A stretch of 64,000 nucleotides of DNA from Sphingobacteriia bacterium 28-36-52 (GTDB lineage: Bacteria > Bacteroidota > Bacteroidia > Chitinophagales > Chitinophagaceae), in NCBI GenBank assembly GCA_002281575.1, contig NCGN01000009.1, positions 1 through 64,000 of the forward strand, written 5' to 3'. Shown piece after piece: positions 1-6,916 of this stretch. The position numbers and the translations under genes are program-made. A model generated the notes under the pieces. That model had not been told where the DNA came from, searched no databases, and saw only the letters and a program-made list of their open reading frames with translations. Within the stretch, counting starts at the first letter, position 1. The number at the start of each line of letters is the position of its first letter.

Positions 1-91
1 TTGAGCCCTTTGTTGGAAAACACAATAAAAAATTTAATTATTAACCAAAAATGTCAAACCTTTAACATCATTTAATCCAAGAATTAGGGGG

Positions 92-211
92 TTAATACAG
101 ATTCTCTTTCTTAAACAAAAAAGCCGTGTCCATATGCAACTGTTGTCCACTCAACTTGTGAAAAATCGAAATAAACAAAAGGAGAATTAAAGAAGTAAAG
201 TATCTTTTCAT
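92..211 (-). CDS. Short ORF with signal peptide, probably a truncated exported protein
   Basis: A 39-residue frame begins with a typical export signal (MKRYF, then a hydrophobic stretch, then SGQQ) and stops soon after the predicted cleavage point, leaving about 17 mature residues. The start lies only 8 bases after the hairpin at 219-239, as the other genes here follow their junctions. I recognise no family. It may be the 5' remnant of a cassette gene whose body was lost, or a small secreted peptide. The sequence from here to the window edge shows no continuation in the same frame. Confidence 0.3.
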   Translation of the reverse strand: MKRYFTSLILLLFISIFHKLSGQQLHMDTAFLFKKENLY

Positions 212-218
212 AAGGTTA

Positions 219-239
219 CACACAACGGCATGTTGTGTG
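219..239 (-). repeat. Short palindrome, possible collapsed attC-like junction
   Basis: CACACAAC and GTTGTGTG form a perfect 8-bp stem around a 5-base loop, directly after the stop of the 245-919 gene. It has the AAC/GTT arrangement of the larger junctions at 970-1076 and 2189-2331 but almost no central region. The half next to the 245-919 gene matches, 7 of 8 in inverted sense, the CACAAAAC at 970-977 on the other side of that gene. It could be a junction shortened by deletion, or a plain transcription-stop hairpin. Confidence 0.45.
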
Positions 240-244
240 CTGTT

Positions 245-919
245 TTATTCAGTCCAAAGTAGGAAGTTGACCACATTATAGATTGATCGCTTCTCTTCAA
301 CAACATCTCCTTGAAACATGTCATAGAAATATCCATTGGTAAAGGCTTTTCTTTTCTTAGACATTTCAAATACTAATTGTTGTATTTCTCGCTTCATTTC
401 AACTGTCATTGAGGTAAAAATATCGTCAACCATTTCCTCCGCCCAATTTATCTTTATATAATCAGATTGAGGCTTTAGAACCACATGAATAGGGTTTAAG
501 AGAATTGCGTACAAGTCAGGATAAATTTTGAATGTCTCGATGGCTAGCAAGGTGGTCAAGTAAGCTTTGGGTTGAATATAATTTTGGTTTCTGTCCATTT
601 CAAGAGTCATTATGTGCTTTTTATAGTCAAGAGTACTATCATAAAAGTCTTTCAAGATTTTTACCTGTCTTTTCAAATTTTCAGTTAGAAGAAGTGAGTT
701 TCGTATTAATCTATACTTGGGTAATAATTCTGTTTTTAAAAAAGTAATGTAATTTGTCCGTGCAATAATGTCATTATTAAAATTTGTATCAACCATACAT
801 TTTTCAAATTCTGATTTAGTCAAAACTGAACTGTCACAGGTATTGGGAACAAGTGTCAAACATTGTCCACATAAAGAAAAGGTCAAAAAAATGTATATAC
901 AGATTAAAATTGAACGCAT
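245..919 (-). CDS. Exported protein of unknown function (cassette gene)
   Basis: The 224-residue product starts with a hydrophobic signal segment (residues 1-20, ending in SLCGQC). The rest is rich in charged and aromatic residues and probably mostly helical. I see no recognisable motif and do not assign a function. The gene lies alone between two palindromic junctions (219-239 and 970-1076) and points left like its neighbours. Its AT-rich composition fits mobile cassette DNA. No promoter of the TAnnTTTG type is evident upstream, so it may depend on read-through. Confidence 0.6.
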   Translation of the reverse strand: MRSILICIYIFLTFSLCGQCLTLVPNTCDSSVLTKSEFEKCMVDTNFNNDIIARTNYITFLKTELLPKYRLIRNSLLLTENLKRQVKILKDFYDSTLDYKKHIMTLEMDRNQNYIQPKAYLTTLLAIETFKIYPDLYAILLNPIHVVLKPQSDYIKINWAEEMVDDIFTSMTVEMKREIQQLVFEMSKKRKAFTNGYFYDMFQGDVVEEKRSIYNVVNFLLWTE

Positions 920-969
920 AACATTCTAATTATCAAAAAAATCAATTTGGTGTTGAAATTATTAAAAAT

Positions 970-1076
970 CACAAAACGGTTTGCAGCTTGGCGAAGGTGG
1001 CAATTTTCACCACAAATGTTGATGCGGAGAACGAAACCGCTACTTTTGCCAAACCCGTGTTATCGGCTGCTATTCT
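970..1076 (-). repeat. attC-like junction between two cassette genes
   Basis: Read on the minus strand, the site begins with CCGATAAC (inside 1059-1076), continues ACGGGTTTGGC, has a central part of about 50 bases, returns as GCCAAGCTGCAAACC and ends GTTTTGTG (970-977). The order is AAC, then GGTTT and GGC, then GCC and AAACC, then GTT: the R''-L''...L'-R' plan of integron attC sites. The length of 107 bp is within the attC range. The bases after GTT do not follow the RRRY consensus, so I call it attC-like only. Confidence 0.6.
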
Positions 1077-1080
1077 TTCG

Positions 1081-2154
1081 TCAATATGGTTTAAATTTTT
1101 CAAATGTCTTTCCGTTAAATTTATATACTCCGTTTTCGTGTGTCCCAAGCCATAGGTCGCCATTATTGTCTTTGTAAATTGAAAACACGGTAATGTCTTT
1201 ACCATTATATTTGACAGGGTAATGTGTTATTTGCTGTCCATTATAACAATATACTCCTTTGTTGTATGTTGCCATCCATAAGTCATTGTTATCTTTTTCC
1301 ATAGAGATAATAGCAACTAAATCACCGTCCTTCTTTCCATCTAAGCTACCTAATCCTTTTTCTTTTAAGTATTTGATTGTATTGTCTTGCCGGTATACAT
1401 TGAAGCGATGCAACGAGTTACTGAACCAAAACTTGCCATTGCTGTCTTCAATAATTGAACGAATACCAAAACCTGTTTCGACATCAAACTCCATCTCATT
1501 TTCAGAAAGCCAAGTAAAAGTTTTTCCGTTATACAAACATACACCCAGCGCCCCTGTACCAAACCAAACATTTCCTTCTCTGTCTTTATAAATAATGTAA
1601 ACATCATAAGGACTATACTTCACATTGGGGAATTTTGCAAAATAGTCATCACCTTCTTTGGTTTCAGGAAATTTAAGTCGGTGTAAATATTTGCCATCAT
1701 AACGATAAACCAACCCCGAATTCTGATAGCCCTTGAACCACAAATCATCAGGTTCTAATTTCCATTCATTATTCGAATTATTTGCAGAGCTGACCTTGAT
1801 GAAATTTTGCCCATCGAATTTGCTTATTTCTCCACCGTTATTGAAATAAATATTTCCCAGTTTGTCTTCCTTAATTTCATCAATTCTATTTTTTTGCAAA
1901 CCGTGTTTTGTAGTGTAATTTATCAAAGTCTTACCGTCATACTTATAAACTCCAGTTTCCCAACTACCAAACCAATAAGTATTTTTCTTGTCTTGATAAA
2001 TCACCATAATACTACTTCCAAGTTCTTTTACGGTGTCGCCGTTTACATTAATTTCTTTTAAAAGGACAGAATGGTTCTTTGAATTAGAAGTCTGCCCATT
2101 GCACGAAGTCAAAATGGATAGAATGCTAAAAAATAAGACTGTTGTTAATTTCAT
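1081..2154 (-). CDS. Lipoprotein with a seven-bladed Reg_prop-type beta-propeller
   Basis: The chosen ATG (2154) gives MKLTTVLFFSILSILTSC, a lipoprotein signal with lipobox LTSC. A longer frame reaches 2307 but would run through the upstream junction. The 357-residue protein carries seven blade motifs of the two-component-regulator propeller type: YWFGSW, IYFNNG, LWFKGY, VWFGTG, FWFSNS, LWMATY and LWLGTH, most followed by a YDGK- or FNGK-like turn. In hybrid two-component regulators such propellers sense ligands outside the cell. Here there is one propeller with no kinase or membrane anchor, so a stand-alone surface or periplasmic binding role is an inference. It is a cassette gene between junctions 970-1076 and 2189-2331. 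Confidence 0.75.
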   Translation of the reverse strand: MKLTTVLFFSILSILTSCNGQTSNSKNHSVLLKEINVNGDTVKELGSSIMVIYQDKKNTYWFGSWETGVYKYDGKTLINYTTKHGLQKNRIDEIKEDKLGNIYFNNGGEISKFDGQNFIKVSSANNSNNEWKLEPDDLWFKGYQNSGLVYRYDGKYLHRLKFPETKEGDDYFAKFPNVKYSPYDVYIIYKDREGNVWFGTGALGVCLYNGKTFTWLSENEMEFDVETGFGIRSIIEDSNGKFWFSNSLHRFNVYRQDNTIKYLKEKGLGSLDGKKDGDLVAIISMEKDNNDLWMATYNKGVYCYNGQQITHYPVKYNGKDITVFSIYKDNNGDLWLGTHENGVYKFNGKTFEKFKPY

Positions 2155-2188
2155 TTCTGTCTGTTTATTGTTTAGTACTGTCGATCTT

Positions 2189-2331
2189 AGAATAGCCGAT
2201 AACGGTTTCGGGCTTGGCGATGTGGCGTAAATCGAAGCACAAATATTCAGTTTTGTGTAAAAGTTCAATCGAAGAACTGAACTATATTTTAGCATTTCAT
2301 CCGCCATATTGCCAAACCGATGTTAGCAAAT
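2189..2331 (-). repeat. attC-like junction between two cassette genes
   Basis: Read on the minus strand: ATTTGCTAAC (2322-2331), ATCGGTTTGGC, a spacer, GGCG, a central part, CGCC, GCCAAGCCCGAAACC and GTTATCGGCTATTCT (2189-2203). The plan is the same as at 970-1076, including the conserved GGTTTGGC and GCCAAGC...AAACCGTT boxes. The outer ends belong to different genes. GTTATCGGCTATTCT recurs inverted, with 3 extra bases, at 1059-1076 on the far side of the propeller gene. ATTTGCTAAC recurs inverted at 3573-3582 on the far side of the esterase gene. Confidence 0.6.
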
Positions 2332-2335
2332 CGTT

Positions 2336-3556
2336 TTATTTATCTTTTATTAGTTGAGGTATATTGCTATATTTTACGAATAGTATTCCATCAAATCGTT
2401 CTTTTGCAATAAACCTCGCAGTATTTCCTCCACTTTCCATTCCCAATAAAGATTCATTAATAAAATTATTTTGCTTATAATTCCTTAAGTTCAAAATAAA
2501 TGCTTCTCTATTGAATCGATTTAAGTGATAAGCTAAGTAATTCTTATCATTATGCTCAAAGTCAAAACTTCTATTATAATCAAGATTCTTACCACTGTAT
2601 ACATCAACTCCCAATGAATAATATTTGTTAACGTAGGTTTCTTTTAAGCTGTGTCCCATCCAATTCACGCTGTTGTTTGGTTTGGGCTTATTCTCGATAT
2701 GACTATTTTGTGCCCAAATTATGATTTTTGCTTCGGGATTATTTTCTTTGAACCATTTAATTGTTTCAAATAAAGATTTATCCCGAATATTGGCAGAAAT
2801 AGGCCAGCCCATCATACTTCCAAATTCAATTTTTGAATAGGTGTCTTTAAAAATTTGATTAGATTTTTTAAGGGCTTCTATTTCATTTTGAGTTGTTCCT
2901 GATTTCAACAGCCTTTTTTCATTTTCTTTCATTATTTTAGTATACGTATCCAGAAATGAGACGAATTCATCTCTTTGCTTGTAAAAACGTATTGTGTCTT
3001 TGTCATTTTCATATTGATACAGTTTATTGAAATTTCTAAATTTCACTTTTACTGACTTTGCAAATACAGAATCAATTGGCATTAATATTTGAGACATTCG
3101 ATTTATTAAAAAATTTTGTTGAGGCTGGCAATCAAAACCTTGAATCTTTAATTTTTTATCTTGAGATTTGACATACTCCATTAATTCTAAAATCTCCTTA
3201 GAATGATAGTAAAAGTTTGAAGTGAATGATAATGTTAAATCTTTAGTTGATAAAGAATCAAATTGTTCCCAAGCTAAAGCACCGTCACCAAAACCCGATT
3301 CGAAAAGAATTAAATTAAACCCTAATTCTTTATGCAAGAACTTGACCAAGTCTGATTTAACCCTGAAAACTTCTCCAAGCCCGTGAGTATTTTCACCTAG
3401 TGCAATTATCTCAACATCTTTTAATATTTCACGAAGTGCTGGTAAAGTATTAAAATCTCTTAAATCTGATGTAAACTCTATTTTGTGGTTAATTAAAGTT
3501 TGTGCTTTACAAGAAGTAGAAAGAAATAGTAAAATTATTATCAAAATTTTGTTCAT
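2336..3556 (-). CDS. Erythromycin-esterase-family lipoprotein (cassette gene)
   Basis: The 406-residue product has a lipoprotein signal (MNKILIIILLFLSTSC). The family core follows: ALGENTHGLGEV near residue 52 (the GExTHG motif with the catalytic histidine), LILFESGFGD (conserved Glu) and WAQNSHI in the C-terminal third. In the macrolide esterases the last motif is usually WAHNxH, and here its first histidine is glutamine, so macrolide hydrolysis cannot be assumed. The length equals that of EreA-type enzymes, but the lipid anchor points to the envelope. ereA is a known integron cassette gene, in keeping with the junctions that flank this one. The true substrate is unknown. Confidence 0.75.
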   Translation of the reverse strand: MNKILIIILLFLSTSCKAQTLINHKIEFTSDLRDFNTLPALREILKDVEIIALGENTHGLGEVFRVKSDLVKFLHKELGFNLILFESGFGDGALAWEQFDSLSTKDLTLSFTSNFYYHSKEILELMEYVKSQDKKLKIQGFDCQPQQNFLINRMSQILMPIDSVFAKSVKVKFRNFNKLYQYENDKDTIRFYKQRDEFVSFLDTYTKIMKENEKRLLKSGTTQNEIEALKKSNQIFKDTYSKIEFGSMMGWPISANIRDKSLFETIKWFKENNPEAKIIIWAQNSHIENKPKPNNSVNWMGHSLKETYVNKYYSLGVDVYSGKNLDYNRSFDFEHNDKNYLAYHLNRFNREAFILNLRNYKQNNFINESLLGMESGGNTARFIAKERFDGILFVKYSNIPQLIKDK

Positions 3557-3572
3557 ATAGATACTTTAAAAT

Positions 3573-3582
3573 ATTTGCTAAC
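3573..3582 (-). repeat. Outer end of the first cassette (inverted copy of 2322-2331)
   Basis: ATTTGCTAAC on the plus strand is GTTAGCAAAT read towards the esterase gene, an exact 10-bp inverted match to 2322-2331 on the other side of that gene. No GCCAAGC...AAACC box precedes it, unlike the inner junctions. It may therefore be the array boundary, either an attI-like or a secondary site. The assignment rests on one short repeat. Confidence 0.4.
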
Positions 3583-3860
3583 ACTAAAATATATGCTATT
3601 CAAACTTTGAAAAAGAAAATGATAGCTTTATAATTGAGCAGTTTATTATTATAGTTTTTGAATTGTTGTTTCGTAAATACAGATATACATTTTTCATTTA
3701 TTTCATAGCAATGCTCCATGACTCCCATGCATAATTTTACAGGGTCAGTAATGAATTACAAACGAAATAATTGGGGAAGGAATAAATTGGGGTAATTCAA
3801 TTTATGAATAAAGTTTAATATGACGAAAAATTGGAGTGAATTTTTTCGTGCGCATCTAGA
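3583..3860. other. Gene-free AT-rich spacer
   Basis: Stop codons are frequent in all frames and I see no gene, tRNA or promoter of the TAnnTTTG kind. It separates the cassette array from the hairpin cluster downstream of tRNA-Met. Confidence 0.5.
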
Positions 3861-3866
3861 TGGGGT

Positions 3867-4032
3867 GAGGAATTGTCTACTTCTCAAACGAGGAATTGTC
3901 GTCGCAACTACGTTGCTCCGACTTTCTGGTGGGGGGCTTAATAAAGCCCCGCGGTTGCAAAGCAACCGCTGTCTTTTGCGTCCTTCATCAGCTTACGCGA
4001 GCAAGCTCGCGACGCTGCCTTGAACGCAAAAG
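3867..4032. repeat. Cluster of hairpins with a short direct repeat (REP-like)
   Basis: GAGGAATTGTC occurs twice (3867-3877 and 3890-3900). Four hairpins follow: GCAAC/GTTGC at 3904-3916, GGGGCTT/AAGCCCC at 3933-3950, GCGGTTGC/GCAACCGC at 3951-3969, and a nested one. In the nested one CTTTTGCGT (3973-3981) pairs with ACGCAAAAG (4024-4032), enclosing CAGC/GCTG and CGCGAGC/GCTCGCG. The DNA is more GC-rich than its surroundings. It resembles REP-type intergenic repeats moved by Y1 (RAYT) transposases, but no transposase is in the window, so the class is not settled. Confidence 0.6.
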
Positions 4033-4060
4033 CCCCAACATCTTGCAATGTCGGGGCTTT
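4028..4060 (-). terminator. Rho-independent terminator of the tRNA-Met transcript
   Basis: On the minus strand AGCCCCGACAT and ATGTTGGGGCT form an 11-bp stem (one G-U pair) with a 6-base loop, followed by a short T run. It begins a few bases after the tRNA 3' end. Confidence 0.75.
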
Positions 4061-4061
4061 G

Positions 4062-4135
4062 TAGCGAGGATGGGAATTGAACCCATCACCTCAGGGTTAT
4101 GAATCCTGCGCTCTAACCAACTGAGCTACCTCGCC
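4062..4135 (-). tRNA. tRNA-Met, anticodon CAT
   Basis: A complete cloverleaf of 74 bases: 7-bp acceptor stem (GGCGAGG with CCTCGCT, one G-U), D stem GCTC/GAGC, anticodon loop TTCATAA with CAT at 4099-4101, variable loop AGGTG, T arm ATGGG-TTCAATT-CCCAT and discriminator A. CCA is not encoded in full. The first pair and the anticodon stem are not those of an initiator, so this is elongator Met, or less likely the lysidine-modified Ile isoacceptor. The lowest anticodon-stem pair is A-C rather than Watson-Crick. Confidence 0.95.
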
Positions 4136-4187
4136 GGAATATCTTATTCGGGGTGCAAATATAAGGGGTTTAGCTAAAAAGAAAAAG

Positions 4188-6254
4188 CTAGTAGTTCAAC
4201 AATTTGCCGATTCTTTCGGCTACTTTGTTGGCAGTAGGTAACATGGCCGATTCTAATGCCACATTAATGGGCACTGCGGGTAAGTTTTTGGCGCCCATTA
4301 CTTCTACTTTGGCGTCTAAAAAATGGTAGCAATCGTTAGAAATTCGCAGTGATAGTGCTTCTGCAAATGAATTATTCTGTTGTTCCTCACTTAACACCAA
4401 TACTTTTCCGTGTCTTTTAACTGCGTTAAATATCGTGTCTTCGTCTAGTGGGAATAAGGTTCTTAAGTCTACAATTTCTACTTGCCCTGGATAGCGTTGT
4501 GCGGCTGCTTTGGCCCAATACACACCCATTCCATAAGTGATTACACAAATGGTCTCTCCTCTTCTTACGCTCTCTATATTGGCCGGCACAATAATATTGG
4601 CTTTGCCCAATGGCAATATATAATCCTTGGATGGTTCTGTTGTGCGGGCATCATCCGTTCCAGGTACTTTGCTCCAATAGAGTCCCTTGTGCTCCAGCAT
4701 AATCACGGGGTTGGGGTCTAAGAAAGCGGCTTTCATCAATCCCTTCATATCCGCCGCATTAGATGGATACACTACTTTAATTCCTTTGATGCTTAACAAC
4801 GTACTTTCGATGCTTCCGCTATGGTATGGTCCGCCGCCGCCGTATGCGCCTACTGGCACGCGCAGCAACATTTGTACGGGATATTTTCCGTTCGATAAAT
4901 AGCAGGACTTCGATACTTCGGTTACCAACTGATTAAAGCCTGGATAAATATAATCGCCAAACTGTATTTCTACAATTGGTTTCATGCCCATGGCCGATAA
5001 GCCCACGGTTGATCCTATGATGTATGCTTCTTGTATGGCTGTGTTGAATACGCGGTTCTCTCCGTATTTTTCTGCCAGTGTTGCGGCTTCTCTAAATACG
5101 CCGCCCAATCTTCCGCCCACGTCTTGACCATATAAAATGGCTTCTTCGTGTTCTTCCATTAGTTCGTCTATAGCGTGCAAAGCAGCGTCTACCATGAGTA
5201 TGCGCTCTGCTCCCTTCGGCATTCTTTCTCCTTTCTCTTCTCTTACGGGTGTGGGTACAAATACATGTTCTTCTACCGATCTAATATCTGGTTCTGCTGC
5301 GGCTTGGGCTCTTTTAAAATCTTCCAATACCAGGTCTAATGCGTCTGCTTCTATCTGATTAATTTCTGAATCGGTAAAGCCAACCCCTGTTAAGAGTAAT
5401 CTTAATTTAGGGAGTGGATCGTATAAGCCGTGTTTTAATAAGTCTTCGCGGCTGCGGTAAAATTCTTTTCTTACCCCACTGGTATGGTGGCCTAATAAGG
5501 GTACTTTAGCGTGAACCAATACGGGTTTGCGCTCGTTCCTTGCATAGTTCACCGCCTGCTCCATGGTTTCAAAACAACGCATGAAATCGCTGCCGTCTAC
5601 TTGCATTCGCTTCAATCCCTTAAAACCACATGCATATTCATAGGCATTCATGGTTCTTATTTCATCTGCTGTGGCACTAATGCTCCACTGGTTGTCTTGA
5701 ACTAAATATACAATAGGCAATTGCTTTAATACCGCAAACTGCAATGCCTCACTCACTTCTCCTTCACTCATACAACCATCGCCCAATGAACATACTACAA
5801 CGGGTGATCTACCGTCTTCCGATTTTCTTAATCGACCCGGTAAATTCTTTTCTAAATGTTGCACCCCTTGCGCCAATCCCGTGGTGGGTATGGCTTGCAT
5901 GCCTGTGGCACTACTCTGGTGTATAATGGATGGTCGGGTTTCGTCTTTGCTACTGGGGTGGCAATAGTAAGATCGTCCTCCGGAGAATGGATCGTCTTGC
6001 TTCGCCAATAATTGCAGCATTAATTCGTAGGGAGTAAAGCCTACTGCCAGCATTAAGCTGTCGTCTCTATAGTATGGGCTCACCCAATCGCAGGGCTCCA
6101 ATTGCAGACCCGTCGCCAATTGTATGGCTTCGTGTCCTCTGGAAGTGGAATGCACATATTTACAAACCGCACGATTGGCATCGTAGGTCTCATTCATAGA
6201 CTTTGCAGTCATCATGAGTTTATAAGCCTGTAATAATATGCTGGGTGTTAACAT
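4188..6254 (-). CDS. 2-oxoacid dehydrogenase E1, fused alpha and beta subunits
   Basis: This 688-residue thiamine-diphosphate enzyme joins both E1 subunits in one chain. The alpha part (about residues 1-310) has GHEAIQ, the YYRDD segment and the TPP-binding element GDGCMSEGE...QDNQW. The beta part (about 345-688) has LYGQDVGG, VEIQFGDYIYPG and VPVGAYGGGGPYHSGS. It decarboxylates a 2-oxo acid and passes the acyl group to an E2 lipoyl protein, most likely the branched-chain 2-oxo acid complex, although pyruvate or acetoin types cannot be excluded. E2 and E3 are not nearby. Its start overlaps the upstream stop as TAATG, which suggests translational coupling to the FAA-hydrolase-family gene. Confidence 0.85.
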   Translation of the reverse strand: MLTPSILLQAYKLMMTAKSMNETYDANRAVCKYVHSTSRGHEAIQLATGLQLEPCDWVSPYYRDDSLMLAVGFTPYELMLQLLAKQDDPFSGGRSYYCHPSSKDETRPSIIHQSSATGMQAIPTTGLAQGVQHLEKNLPGRLRKSEDGRSPVVVCSLGDGCMSEGEVSEALQFAVLKQLPIVYLVQDNQWSISATADEIRTMNAYEYACGFKGLKRMQVDGSDFMRCFETMEQAVNYARNERKPVLVHAKVPLLGHHTSGVRKEFYRSREDLLKHGLYDPLPKLRLLLTGVGFTDSEINQIEADALDLVLEDFKRAQAAAEPDIRSVEEHVFVPTPVREEKGERMPKGAERILMVDAALHAIDELMEEHEEAILYGQDVGGRLGGVFREAATLAEKYGENRVFNTAIQEAYIIGSTVGLSAMGMKPIVEIQFGDYIYPGFNQLVTEVSKSCYLSNGKYPVQMLLRVPVGAYGGGGPYHSGSIESTLLSIKGIKVVYPSNAADMKGLMKAAFLDPNPVIMLEHKGLYWSKVPGTDDARTTEPSKDYILPLGKANIIVPANIESVRRGETICVITYGMGVYWAKAAAQRYPGQVEIVDLRTLFPLDEDTIFNAVKRHGKVLVLSEEQQNNSFAEALSLRISNDCYHFLDAKVEVMGAKNLPAVPINVALESAMLPTANKVAERIGKLLNY

Positions 6255-6865
6255 TATTTAATTTCGAGTTCAAACATTTTTTGCGTTTCCAAGTATCCTT
6301 CCAAAACATCTCCTGATACACATTCTCCCACTCCTGCCGGTGTTCCAGTATAAATCATGTCTCCTATGTTCAATGAGAAATACTGTGATATATGTGAAAC
6401 AATATGGTCAAAAGAAAATATCATGTCTTGTGTATTGCCCAACTGCACTTGCTCTCCATTCTTGTTCAATGAGAAATGAATAGGATTAGTCAGCATTTCA
6501 TTCGACAGCAATATCCAATTGCCTGCTACCGCTGAGTTGTCCCAGGCTTTGGCTTTCTCCCATGGAAGTCCTTTCTTTTTTAAATTGGCTTGTACGTCTC
6601 TGGCCGTGAAATCGATGCCTACCGAAATGGCATCATAGTATTTACTGGCTTGATTCTCGGGTATGTATTTACCGTTTTTTGCTATGCGCAAAATCAGTTC
6701 TATTTCGTAATGTAACTCGTTCGAAAACTGGGGGTAATAAAATGGCGTATTAGGCTGCAATAACGCAGTCTTGGGTTTCATGAAAATCACCGGCTCCTCC
6801 GGTACGGCGTTGCCAAGTTCTTTTGCATGATCGGCATAATTTCGGCCAACGCAAAATATTTTCAT
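6254..6865 (-). CDS. Fumarylacetoacetate hydrolase family protein
   Basis: The start at 6865 gives MKIFCVGRNYADHAKELGN, the usual N-terminus of the family. A second ATG four codons earlier is possible. The 203-residue product has the FAA-hydrolase core: KPKTAL, the metal-binding YEIELILRI region, GIDFTARDVQ, the KAWDNSA segment and IYTGTPAGVGE. Members hydrolyse or decarboxylate 2-oxo acids in aromatic and amino-acid catabolism, and the exact substrate cannot be read from sequence. It lies between pth and the fused E1, overlapping the E1 start by one base, which links it to 2-oxo acid metabolism by context. Confidence 0.85.
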   Translation of the reverse strand: MKIFCVGRNYADHAKELGNAVPEEPVIFMKPKTALLQPNTPFYYPQFSNELHYEIELILRIAKNGKYIPENQASKYYDAISVGIDFTARDVQANLKKKGLPWEKAKAWDNSAVAGNWILLSNEMLTNPIHFSLNKNGEQVQLGNTQDMIFSFDHIVSHISQYFSLNIGDMIYTGTPAGVGECVSGDVLEGYLETQKMFELEIK

Positions 6866-6916
6866 AGTACAGCTCATTATGTTCCAACACTAATAACTAT
6901 GAAAGAGGGCCCTTTA

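Noticed and set aside
969..1205. Leftward frame of 78 codons over the junction at 970-1076
   Set aside because: It overlaps the end of the propeller gene in another frame and its translation is the junction palindrome itself.
2155..2307. Longer N-terminus for the propeller lipoprotein
   Set aside because: The extension would translate the attC-like junction and bury the lipoprotein signal inside the protein.
3867..3900. CRISPR-like repeat from the two GAGGAATTGTC copies
   Set aside because: There are only two copies of 11 bp with a 12-base gap, and no cas genes in the window.
3820..4102. Rightward frames of about 67 codons across the hairpin cluster and tRNA-Met
   Set aside because: They run through palindromes and antisense to the tRNA, with protein sequences that resemble no family.
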